From positions 1 to 11,096 of the forward strand of contig JAKZTB010000008.1 in NCBI GenBank assembly GCA_047517345.1: a stretch of DNA of 11,096 nt, in the 5' to 3' direction. Positions 1 to 6,436 of this stretch are shown in pieces. The DNA comes from GCA-2717185 sp047517345 (GTDB taxonomy: Bacteria; Pseudomonadota; Alphaproteobacteria; UBA8366; GCA-2717185). The notes below the pieces were generated by a model that had not been told where the DNA came from, did not search any database, and saw only the letters and a list, made by a program, of their open reading frames with translations. A program made the position numbers and the translations under genes. Positions within the stretch are counted from its first letter, which is position 1. Every line of letters begins with the position of its first letter.

Positions 1-12
1 TTTATGAGTCAT
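1..12 (-). CDS. Possible start of a leftward gene (first four codons only)
   Basis: The minus strand has an ATG at 12-10 followed by three open codons (Met-Thr-His-Lys) up to the window edge. A good Shine-Dalgarno match, GGGAG on the minus strand (23-27), lies 10 bases upstream, and a near-consensus promoter lies just behind it (37-65). The start signals are therefore complete and correctly spaced, although almost nothing of the protein is visible. The product cannot be guessed. The promoter could instead serve a small RNA. Confidence 0.35.
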
Positions 13-36
13 TTGACTGGTTCTCCCTACACCTGA

Positions 37-65
37 AATATAGGGGTTCAGTCACAGAATGTCAA
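37..65 (-). promoter_or_regulatory. Sigma70-type promoter pointing left
   Basis: On the minus strand a perfect -35 hexamer TTGACA (65-60) is followed by exactly 17 bases and then TATATT (42-37), a 5 of 6 match to the -10 consensus. Transcription would start near position 30. That gives a leader of about 18 bases before the ATG at 12, with GGGAG inside it. The surrounding 60 bases are AT-rich compared with the genes. It is the best promoter match I found in the window and would serve the gene that leaves at the left edge. Confidence 0.6.
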
Positions 66-219
66 TACAGAGTTATAAGACCCCAAATTTTTGGTTAACG
101 AACTGCTAACGTAGTTAAGCCATGCGGACGGCGAGAAATAGTTTTCATGCCGCTTGGCGAGTCCGCCGGATGTCCGCAGGCGCGCGCGGCGAGAATTCGG
201 CATCGCATTCCGCATTTCA

Positions 220-258
220 GAAACCAGGGGTGATGACTTAGGCATCACCCCTGGTTTC
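220..258 (-). terminator. Strong hairpin terminator after qor
   Basis: A perfect 16-bp inverted repeat (220-235 with 243-258) encloses a 7-base loop. It begins 18 bases beyond the stop codon of the leftward quinone reductase gene. The stem contains a GGGG/CCCC block and ends in GGTTTC on the transcribed strand. There is no long T run after it, so it is an imperfect intrinsic terminator. Its place at the end of a gene series, ahead of a new promoter, fits transcription termination or protection of the mRNA 3' end. Confidence 0.7.
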
Positions 259-276
259 AGGCACGAACAGGTCGAT

Positions 277-1248
277 TCAGGGAAGAAAAATCGTCGAACC
301 AGTTGTTTTACGCGCTTCCAGGTCGCGATGCGCTTGCGCCGCATCCTTGAGCGCAAAACGCTGATTGATTTCGATGTTCACACCCTTCGCTACCGCGTCG
401 AACAGGTCGTTGGCGCTTGCCACCAGATCTTCGCGCTTTGCCGTGTAGGTCATCAGCGTCGGACGGGTGAAAAACAAGGACCCTTTCGCCGCAAGCAGTC
501 CCGGATCGAAATTCGCAATCGGACCGGACGCATTGCCGAAAGACACGAACAGGCCCAACGGCGACAGGCAGTCCAGCGACCCCGGATAGGTGTCCGCGCC
601 GACCGCGTCGTAGACGACCGGAACGCCGGCGCCGTCGGTGATTTCCTTGACACGATCGACGAAGTTTTCGCGCGTATAGACGATCGTATGGTCGCAGCCA
701 TGCGCTTTGGCGAGTTCGGCTTTTTCGTCGGACCCGACGGTGCCGATGACGGTTGCGCCGAGCTGCTTAAGCCACTGGCAGGCGATCAGCCCGACACCGC
801 CGGCAGCCGCGTGGAACAAGACCGTTTCGCCGGCCTGCACATTGTGGGTCCTGCGAATCAGATACTGCACGGTCATGCCCTGCAGCATCATCGCCGCGGC
901 GGTTTCGTCACCGATCGAGTCCGGCAGTTTCACGACGCTGCTGGCGGCCATGTTGCGTTCTTCGGTATAGGAACCGGGTGGCGGGCCCGCATAGGCAACG
1001 CGGTCGCCGACGGCGAGCCCGGACACACCATCGCCGAGTGCCTCGACGACGCCGGCCGCTTCCATACCGATACCCGAGGGCATTTCCAGCGGGTACAAGC
1101 CGCTTCGGTGATAGCAGTCGATATAGTTGAGCCCGATGGCGGTCTGCTTCAGCCGAACCTGACCCGGTCCCGGCGCGCCGACATCGATTTCCTCCCAGCG
1201 CATCTCTTCCGGACCGCCTTGTTTATGAATCACGATTGCATGGGTCAT
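277..1248 (-). CDS. qor: NADPH:quinone oxidoreductase, Qor family (zinc-free MDR superfamily)
   Basis: This 323-residue protein matches the usual length of bacterial Qor (zeta-crystallin-like). The family carries out NADPH-dependent one-electron reduction of quinones in the cytoplasm. Visible features are an N-terminal GroES-like domain with GLNYIDCYHRSGLYP (about 39-53) and GMEAAGVVEALGDGV (61-75). A Rossmann domain follows, with the nucleotide-binding loop HAAAGGVG (146-153) and then LIACQWLKQLGATVIGTVG, very close to the E. coli Qor type. The cysteine and histidine ligands of zinc alcohol dehydrogenases are absent, as expected for Qor. The ATG is preceded by AGGA (1257-1260, minus strand) with an 8-base spacer. 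It lies 24 bases after the dienelactone hydrolase gene and is probably co-transcribed with it. The physiological substrate is not predictable; other small enones or quinones are possible. Confidence 0.93.
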   Translation of the reverse strand: MTHAIVIHKQGGPEEMRWEEIDVGAPGPGQVRLKQTAIGLNYIDCYHRSGLYPLEMPSGIGMEAAGVVEALGDGVSGLAVGDRVAYAGPPPGSYTEERNMAASSVVKLPDSIGDETAAAMMLQGMTVQYLIRRTHNVQAGETVLFHAAAGGVGLIACQWLKQLGATVIGTVGSDEKAELAKAHGCDHTIVYTRENFVDRVKEITDGAGVPVVYDAVGADTYPGSLDCLSPLGLFVSFGNASGPIANFDPGLLAAKGSLFFTRPTLMTYTAKREDLVASANDLFDAVAKGVNIEINQRFALKDAAQAHRDLEARKTTGSTIFLP

Positions 1249-1272
1249 TCGATTATTCCTGCTTTTGTCGGG

Positions 1273-1965
1273 TTATCTGAGGGCGGCGGCGAACGCGTCT
1301 GCGGTCCTGCCATGCGCCAGCGCCGCGCTTTCGGCATCATAGTGAATACCGTCGTTGCGCGTGAAGGCGTGGTTGACGCCGGGATAGCTGAATATCGAAA
1401 CACTGCTGTGTCCGGCGAGCCCTTTCGTGATCGTTTCCTGGGCTTCCTTGTTCACATATTCGTCCTCTTCGGCGATGTGCAGCAATGTCGGCGCGGTGAT
1501 GTTCGTCGCCTGGTCAAGTTGCGCGTCGATGCCGACGCCATAGTAGCTGACGTTGCATTCGGCATCGGACTGGCACGCCATCAGATAGGCGAGTAAGCCA
1601 CCGAGACAGTAGCCGACGGTGCCGGTCTTGCCGGTGCAACCCTCGATGCCGCGCAGATGAGCGAGCGAGGCGAGGAGATCTTCCATCCCCTTGGTGACGT
1701 CGAAGCCCTGATAGAGCTCGAACGCCTGTTGCCATTCCGCTTCCGTTTTGTCGGTCAGTTGTATGCCCGGCTCTTGGCGCCAGAAAATGTCCGGCGAGAG
1801 CGCGAAATAGCCTTGCGCGGCGAAATTGTCGCAATGGGTGCGCATGTCCGTGTTGACGCCGAAAATTTCCTGGATAACCAGTATTCCGGCGCCCTTTCCG
1901 CCGGCTGGAGCGGCCATATAGGCTGAAAAATCGCCATCGCCGCCGTCGACTGTGATATCGGGCAT
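1273..1965 (-). CDS. Dienelactone hydrolase family protein (alpha/beta hydrolase)
   Basis: This 230-residue protein has the length of the dienelactone hydrolase family. The expected catalytic residues are present. The nucleophile Cys120 sits in GYCLGG (118-123), Asp168 in AEEDEY (165-170) and His199 in YPGVNHAF (194-201). Glu33 in VIQEIFGVN (30-38) matches the family's conserved glutamate that controls the nucleophile. Classical members open dienelactone during chlorocatechol breakdown, but no other aromatic-degradation gene is nearby. A general carboxylesterase or lactone hydrolase role is therefore as likely. There is no signal peptide, so it is probably cytoplasmic. A GGGAG ribosome site (1973-1977, minus strand) lies 7 bases before the ATG. 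The qor gene follows after 24 bases, suggesting one transcript and perhaps joint handling of reactive carbonyl or quinone compounds (inference). Confidence 0.92.
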   Translation of the reverse strand: MPDITVDGGDGDFSAYMAAPAGGKGAGILVIQEIFGVNTDMRTHCDNFAAQGYFALSPDIFWRQEPGIQLTDKTEAEWQQAFELYQGFDVTKGMEDLLASLAHLRGIEGCTGKTGTVGYCLGGLLAYLMACQSDAECNVSYYGVGIDAQLDQATNITAPTLLHIAEEDEYVNKEAQETITKGLAGHSSVSIFSYPGVNHAFTRNDGIHYDAESAALAHGRTADAFAAALR

Positions 1966-1991
1966 GTTGTGTCTCCCTGTCCCAAAATCTT

Positions 1992-2055
1992 AGAGCAAAT
2001 CAGGATTAATGGGAATCGCCATAGGCGATTGTCATTGGTCCTGTTGCTTTGCTCT
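1992..2055. repeat. Long imperfect intergenic palindrome, copy A
   Basis: The two ends AGAGCAAA (1992-1999) and TTTGCTCT (2048-2055) are exact reverse complements. Inside, CAGGA pairs with TCCTG, AATG with CATT, and AATCGCC (2014-2020) with GGCGATT (2024-2030) around a 3-base ATA loop. Two 2-base mismatches, one single mismatch and a 3-base bulge interrupt an otherwise continuous stem of about 29 bp. Transcribed RNA would fold into one long hairpin. It lies between two leftward genes and resembles the dispersed intergenic palindromes found in many alphaproteobacterial genomes. Family identity is inferred. Confidence 0.6.
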
Positions 2056-2071
2056 GTCTATCAAGAGCGAG

Positions 2072-2111
2072 CGGATTCACAGGATTGATGCCCTGCATCA
2101 ATCTTAATCCG
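2072..2111. repeat. Second intergenic palindrome, copy B
   Basis: A perfect 9-bp stem, GATTGATGC (2083-2091) with GCATCAATC (2095-2103), closes on a CCT loop. It is extended outward by CGGATT (2072-2077) with AATCCG (2106-2111) after a small bulge. It shares CAGGATTRATG with copy A (2001-2011 and 2080-2090, one difference), and both copies have an AGAGC just before. The two therefore look like related units in tandem rather than unrelated hairpins. It could also help end transcription after the methyltransferase gene. Confidence 0.55.
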
Positions 2112-2156
2112 ATCTTGAACGTTAACCGAGGATATCCCTGTCGGATGACAATGTCA

Positions 2157-2624
2157 TCACGGCGTCAAGGCAACGCGATTGTCGGCTTCGTGGACGAGGA
2201 GGCGGCGTTTGGTGGATGGACCGTCCCCGCCGGAGAAGCCGCCCAAGGATCCGCCAGCCGCCAGCACGCGATGACAGGGCACGATAATCGGTATCGGATT
2301 GCGCCCGCAGGCTTGGCCGACCGCCCGCGGACTTCCGGCGATAGCTTTCGCGATCTCGCCATAGGTCCGAGTTTGCCCAAACGGTATCGCGCGCATTGCG
2401 CTGCGGACCTTGGCTTGAAACGGCGTTTCCGCCGGCGCGAGCGGCAGGCCGCAGGGATCGGCTGCGCCGGCGAAATAGGCATCCGCCCAGGCCGCGGCCT
2501 GTTCGACGAGCGGTGAAGTATCGTTCGGTAAATCGGCGGGTCCAAAGCCGAAACGCACAATTCGTTCCGCATCCGCAATAACGTAAAGCGGGCCAATCGG
2601 GCTTTCGATCGTGAGAACCGCCAT
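2157..2624 (-). CDS. ogt: Methylated-DNA--[protein]-cysteine S-methyltransferase (O6-methylguanine repair)
   Basis: This 155-residue protein removes methyl groups from O6-methylguanine or O4-methylthymine in DNA by moving them irreversibly onto its own cysteine. The active-site motif PCHR (116-119) carries acceptor Cys117, followed by the expected VLAAGGSLGGFSGG loop. The DNA-recognition helix segment RAVGQACGRNP (100-110) and TYGEIA (87-92) match the family. Length fits the stand-alone Ogt form without the Ada regulatory domain. The gene starts 6 bases after the stop codon of the upstream YyaL-type gene and lacks a clear Shine-Dalgarno site, which suggests translational coupling. The stop codon lies inside a 15-base palindrome (2144-2158). 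Confident of function; the exact symbol (ogt or a generic MGMT) is convention. Confidence 0.95.
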   Translation of the reverse strand: MAVLTIESPIGPLYVIADAERIVRFGFGPADLPNDTSPLVEQAAAWADAYFAGAADPCGLPLAPAETPFQAKVRSAMRAIPFGQTRTYGEIAKAIAGSPRAVGQACGRNPIPIIVPCHRVLAAGGSLGGFSGGDGPSTKRRLLVHEADNRVALTP

Positions 2625-2630
2625 GAACAG

Positions 2631-4649
2631 CTATCGCGTCGCGAGGTCGGCGCGCAATGCCTCCGGATCGGTCAGAGGCGGCGAACAGACCGGCCCTTCG
2701 CAGACATAAGCCGTCGCGGCGCTATCGATTTGGCCCTTGCCCGTTGCGGGGTGCAATTCCGGTAAGGCATCGTCGGGGCCGATCACGCTGACAATACGGT
2801 TCGGTAAGCTGTTGCCGTAAATCGCGCGCAGTAATGCATCCGTCGCGGCGTCGCCGCGCTGACCGACAATGACGACCTGCAAGGCGTGCAACATGAGGTC
2901 GTTGCCGTTCAGAAGCGTCGCCAGCGGGAAAATGTTGCGTTTCAGCTCGCCCGAGAAGGCGAAGACGATCCGCCGCGCGCGCTCTAGATGGCGCAGATCG
3001 CCGGTCAGGAAATACAGGCGGGTAAAAACGCCGACGAGCGTTCCGTTTCCCGCCGGCACCGCGTTATCGACCACCGACTTGGATTGCGCGATGAGATTGG
3101 GCGTGTCGTCGGCGGCCAGAAAATAGCCGCCATCCGCTTTGTCCAGATAGTGTTTGTCGACGATATCGGTCCACGAGACCGCCGTGTCGAGGTAGGCACT
3201 GTCGCCGGTCGCTTCGAACAGGGCGAGCGCGGCGCGGCTCATATTGGCGTAGTCGTCGAGCGTCGCCGGATGGTTCGGCTTGCCCGCCCGCCAGCTGTGG
3301 CGCAGCCGGCCGTCGAGGGTCATCGTGTCGCGCACGAAGGCGAAGGCGCGCACCGCCGCAGCGATCCAACCAGGCTCCTCGAACGCCAGGCCGGCATGGA
3401 CCAGGGCGGCGATCATCATGCCGTTCCAATCCGCCAGGACTTTGTCGTCTTTGCCGGGTTGGACCCGCTCGCGGCGAATATCGAGCAGAATATTGCGGCA
3501 TGTCGCGAGCGTCGCTTCGCGGGCGGGCGGGCCCGGCCGGACCGAATGCAGCCGGTTGAGGATGTTCTTGCCTTCCCAGTTGCCGTCAGTGGAGACGTCG
3601 TAGACCTGGCTGAACAGGGCCGAGTCGGCACCGAGCGCCGCGTCGATTTCCGCCGCGCTCCAGACGCAGAACTTGCCCTCCTCGCCTTCGCTGTCGGCAT
3701 CCAGCGAACTGACGAAGCCGCCTTCCGGGTCGGTCATATCGCCGAGCACCCAATCGATCGTCTCGGCAACCCGTTCGCCATACAGCGGGTCCCGCGTGTC
3801 CTGCCAGACCAGGGTCAGCAGATCGACCAGCTGCGCGTTGTCGTACAGCATCTTTTCGAAATGCGGCGCCAACCAGCGGGCGTCGACGGAATAACGCGCG
3901 AAGCCGCCGCGCAGATGGTCGTAGATGCCCCCCTGGCACATCTGGTACAGGGTCGTCGTGACCGCATCGCGGTATTCCGGACGCTGCGTCCGTTTCCAGG
4001 CGCGCCAGAGCTGGTCGAAAAAGGACGGCTGCGGAAATTTAGGCGCACCGCCGATACCGCCATGCACGGTGTCGACCTCCCGGACCAGCCGTTCCGCCGC
4101 CGCGTCCATCGTTTCGACGGAGATGTCGCCGCCGGATTCCGCCTGCGACAAGTTCTTGAGCCCGTCGCGCAGCGCCGCCGTATTGTTTTTCACCCGTGCC
4201 GGGTCGTCGCGGAAGACGTCCGCAATGCCCTGCAGGACCTGGGGAAAGCCAGGCCGGCCGTAACGCGGCGTGGGCGGAAAATAGGTGCCGCCCCAGAACG
4301 GCTCGGCCTCATGGTTGAGGAACATGGTCAACGGCCATCCGCCCTGCTCTCCCAGCATTTGCAGCGCGGCCTGATAGATCGCGTCGATGTCCGGCCGTTC
4401 CTCGCGGTCGACCTTGATATTGACGAAGAGCGCGTTCATCACGGCGGCGATCTCGACATCTTCGAAGCTTTCATGGGCCATAACGTGGCACCAATGGCAC
4501 GCCGCATAGCCGACCGACAGGAGGATCGGTTTGCCGGACGACCGCGCCGCTTCGAAGGCTCCGTCGCCCCAGGGTTGCCAATGCACCGGATTGTCCCGAT
4601 GCTGCAGGAGATAGGGGCTCGTTTCATCGGCGAGGCGGTTCTGCGTCAT
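2631..4649 (-). CDS. Thioredoxin domain-containing protein of the YyaL/DUF255 (SSP411/SPATA20) family
   Basis: This 672-residue protein is close to the usual size of the YyaL family. The N-terminus NRLADETSPYLLQHRDNPV (about 4-22) is the family hallmark. It is followed by a thioredoxin-fold domain with CHWCHVMAHESFED (51-64; Cys51 and Cys54) and VDREERPDID (80-89). A second family block, GGWPLTMFLN with EPFWGGTYFPP, follows. The rest resembles an (alpha/alpha)6 glycosidase or epimerase-like barrel, for example GGFARYSVDARWLAPHFEKM and LADWNGMMIAAL. No signal peptide is evident. The biochemical function of this family is not settled; a thiol redox or sugar-related role has been proposed from its domains. 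I chose the ATG at 4649 because the hallmark starts there; a longer reading from TTG 4730 adds 27 residues unlike the family. It heads the leftward series and is divergent from the gene at 4764. Confidence 0.9.
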   Translation of the reverse strand: MTQNRLADETSPYLLQHRDNPVHWQPWGDGAFEAARSSGKPILLSVGYAACHWCHVMAHESFEDVEIAAVMNALFVNIKVDREERPDIDAIYQAALQMLGEQGGWPLTMFLNHEAEPFWGGTYFPPTPRYGRPGFPQVLQGIADVFRDDPARVKNNTAALRDGLKNLSQAESGGDISVETMDAAAERLVREVDTVHGGIGGAPKFPQPSFFDQLWRAWKRTQRPEYRDAVTTTLYQMCQGGIYDHLRGGFARYSVDARWLAPHFEKMLYDNAQLVDLLTLVWQDTRDPLYGERVAETIDWVLGDMTDPEGGFVSSLDADSEGEEGKFCVWSAAEIDAALGADSALFSQVYDVSTDGNWEGKNILNRLHSVRPGPPAREATLATCRNILLDIRRERVQPGKDDKVLADWNGMMIAALVHAGLAFEEPGWIAAAVRAFAFVRDTMTLDGRLRHSWRAGKPNHPATLDDYANMSRAALALFEATGDSAYLDTAVSWTDIVDKHYLDKADGGYFLAADDTPNLIAQSKSVVDNAVPAGNGTLVGVFTRLYFLTGDLRHLERARRIVFAFSGELKRNIFPLATLLNGNDLMLHALQVVIVGQRGDAATDALLRAIYGNSLPNRIVSVIGPDDALPELHPATGKGQIDSAATAYVCEGPVCSPPLTDPEALRADLATR

Positions 4650-4763
4650 AAAGGGGTTACTCGCGGCCGGTGTGTGATGATTTCGGGGTGATTCATGATA
4701 GTAATCTTGGGCGTCCTGCGACAGGGTCAACGGACGCTTTAACGGGAGTCGGAGCTTTCCGCC

Positions 4764-5003
4764 ATGAAAATCAACATCGAGATCGATTATACGCCGGACG
4801 AAGCGCGCAAGTTCCTCGGCTTGCCGGACGTCTCAGCGCTGCAAGAGGCGCTGATGAAACAGGTGGAAACGCAAATGGCATCGGCGCTGAAGGGCATGGA
4901 ACCGGAAGCGATGCTGAAGGCCTGGTTACCGGCCGGCATGGAGGGGCTCGACCAGATGCAGAAGGCGTTCTGGTCGCAGTTCGGCGGGAAAAGTGAGAAA
5001 TAG
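4764..5003 (+). CDS. DUF6489-type small protein of unknown function
   Basis: This 79-residue protein begins MKINIEIDYTPDEARKFLGL, then PDVSALQEALMKQVETQM, a pattern I recognise from the alphaproteobacterial DUF6489 family; assignment is from memory of the family. It is mostly helical and charged, with no membrane segment or signal peptide. GGAG (4751-4754) sits 9 bases before the ATG. The stop codon is 32 bases before mnmE, so the two may share a transcript. The function is unknown. Proximity to mnmE hints at a link with the translation and chromosome-partition cluster, but co-location near the origin is enough to explain it. Confidence 0.8.
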   Translation: MKINIEIDYTPDEARKFLGLPDVSALQEALMKQVETQMASALKGMEPEAMLKAWLPAGMEGLDQMQKAFWSQFGGKSEK

Positions 5004-5035
5004 CGTTCGCTTAACGCAGGTCTAGGTGACGCTCG

Positions 5036-6367
5036 TTGCAGGATACAATCTTCGCCCTATCCAGTGCGGCAGGACGCGCCGGACTCGCGGTGATCCGTTT
5101 GTCCGGGCCCTGTGCCGGTTCGGCCCTGGAACGATTGTCTGGCGCCGAAGTGCCGATCCCGCGCCGCGCCACGCGGGCGATCCTGCGCGACCCCGAAAGC
5201 GGCGACACGCTCGACGACGGGATCGTTCTCTGGTTTCCGACGCCGCACAGCTATACGGGCGAGGATGTCGTGGAACTCCATCTGCATGGCGGTGTTGCCG
5301 TCGTCTCAGCGGTTCTCGAGACACTCGGTGTCCAGCCCGGATTGCGTCCCGCAGAGCCCGGCGAGTTTACGCGGCGCGCCTTTCTCGCCGGCAAGATCGA
5401 CCTGACGGCGGCCGAAGGCCTGATCGATTTGATCGATGCGGAGACCGAAGCGCAACGGCGGCAGGCGCTGCGCCAGGCGGACGGCGCCCTCGGCCGACTT
5501 TACGAGGGGTGGCGTGCGCGATTGGTGTCGTTGTTGGCCCATTTCGAGGCGTCTATCGATTTCGTCGACGAGCTGATACCGGAGGCGCTCGAAGCCCAGG
5601 TGCGACACGGTATATTGGGGGTGGAAGAAGAACTGGCACAATATCTTGATGATAATCGTCGCGGCGAGCGATTGCGGGCGGGCGTCTATATCGCCATTCT
5701 CGGCGCCCCGAATGTGGGGAAATCGAGCCTCCTGAACCTGTTGTCGCGGCGCGACGCGGCAATTGTTTCGGAAACGGCGGGCACGACGCGTGACGTCGTC
5801 GAGGTACGGCTCGATCTGCAGGGTTATCCGGTGACCGTCGCCGACACCGCCGGCCTGCGCGAGAGCGGCAATGCGATCGAAGCGGAAGGCGTCCGGCGGG
5901 CCCGGGCGCGGGCGCAAAGCGCGGACCTCAAGCTCGTCGTGTTCGACCTGACGGCGGTGCAGGACGCGCCCTCACGGGCGTTGATCGACGGCGACACGAT
6001 CGTGCTCTTCAACAAGACGGACGCGGCCGGCGGTGCGGCGAGCCCGCCCGCGACGGCAAGCGCGTTGGCCAGCTGTGCGGTCTCGGTGAAGACCGGCGCC
6101 GGTATCGATGCCTTTCTCGCAACCTTGACCGAGGCGGTTCGGGAACGGACCGGTCTAACCGATACGCCGGCGGTCACCCGGGCGCGGCACCGCACGGCCT
6201 TGAACGAATGCCGGAATGCGTTGGCACGGGCCGCGGAGGCCCCTGAATCCGAACTTGCGGCGGAGGATCTGCGGCTCGCGGTCCGCGCGTTGGGCCGGAT
6301 CACCGGTTCGGTCGATGTCGAGGATCTGCTCGATGTCATATTCCGCGATTTCTGCATCGGGAAGTGA
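5036..6367 (+). CDS. mnmE: tRNA uridine-5-carboxymethylaminomethyl(34) synthesis GTPase MnmE
   Basis: With MnmG, this 443-residue GTPase installs the carboxymethylaminomethyl group on wobble U34 of certain tRNAs in the cytoplasm. The N-terminal folate-binding and dimer domain starts DTIFALSSAAGRAGLAVIRL (3-22) and includes EPGEFTRRAFLAGKIDLTAAE (107-127). The inserted G domain shows G1 GAPNVGKS (223-230), G2 TAGTTRD (247-253), G3 DTAG (270-273) and G4 NKTD (326-329). The C-terminus is the diagnostic FCIGK (439-443) with its catalytic cysteine. The start must be TTG 5036: an in-frame TGA at 5027 rules out anything longer, and the conserved DTIF begins two codons later. An AGG at 5018-5020 is a modest ribosome site. 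A perfect parS site begins at the very next base after its stop codon. Confidence 0.98.
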   Translation: MQDTIFALSSAAGRAGLAVIRLSGPCAGSALERLSGAEVPIPRRATRAILRDPESGDTLDDGIVLWFPTPHSYTGEDVVELHLHGGVAVVSAVLETLGVQPGLRPAEPGEFTRRAFLAGKIDLTAAEGLIDLIDAETEAQRRQALRQADGALGRLYEGWRARLVSLLAHFEASIDFVDELIPEALEAQVRHGILGVEEELAQYLDDNRRGERLRAGVYIAILGAPNVGKSSLLNLLSRRDAAIVSETAGTTRDVVEVRLDLQGYPVTVADTAGLRESGNAIEAEGVRRARARAQSADLKLVVFDLTAVQDAPSRALIDGDTIVLFNKTDAAGGAASPPATASALASCAVSVKTGAGIDAFLATLTEAVRERTGLTDTPAVTRARHRTALNECRNALARAAEAPESELAAEDLRLAVRALGRITGSVDVEDLLDVIFRDFCIGK

Positions 6368-6383
6368 TGTTTCACGTGAAACA
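6368..6383. promoter_or_regulatory. parS centromere site 1
   Basis: The 16 bases TGTTTCACGTGAAACA are a perfect palindrome and an exact match to the canonical bacterial parS consensus bound by ParB. The site begins immediately after the mnmE stop codon (6365-6367) and lies in the short gap before mnmG, so it does not touch protein sequence. ParB encoded at 9741-10631 is the expected partner. It would load here, bind CTP and spread to build the partition complex. Confidence 0.97.
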
Positions 6384-6436
6384 TCGGCGCCATCGCCCGC
6401 TTTACTTCGGAAAGTTGCGACACTAAGTTGTCGGCG

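Noticed and set aside
926..940. Partial parS-like sequence in qor
   Set aside because: Only one half-site (GTTTCACG) is present and the second arm is lost. A similar incomplete match at 7710-7720 also lacks the palindrome.
154..1596. 480-codon open frame on the plus strand
   Set aside because: It runs antisense to qor and the dienelactone hydrolase gene, both of which have clear family motifs. High GC leaves long antisense frames open. Its residues are rich in Arg, Asp and Gly and match no family.
2988..4691. 567-codon open frame on the plus strand
   Set aside because: It is antisense to the YyaL-type gene, which has its full set of motifs on the other strand. The plus-strand translation has no recognisable domain.
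4650..4730. Longer N-terminus for the YyaL-type protein from TTG 4730
   Set aside because: The added 27 residues are unlike the family, whose conserved start (NRL...SPYLLQH) begins just after the ATG at 4649.
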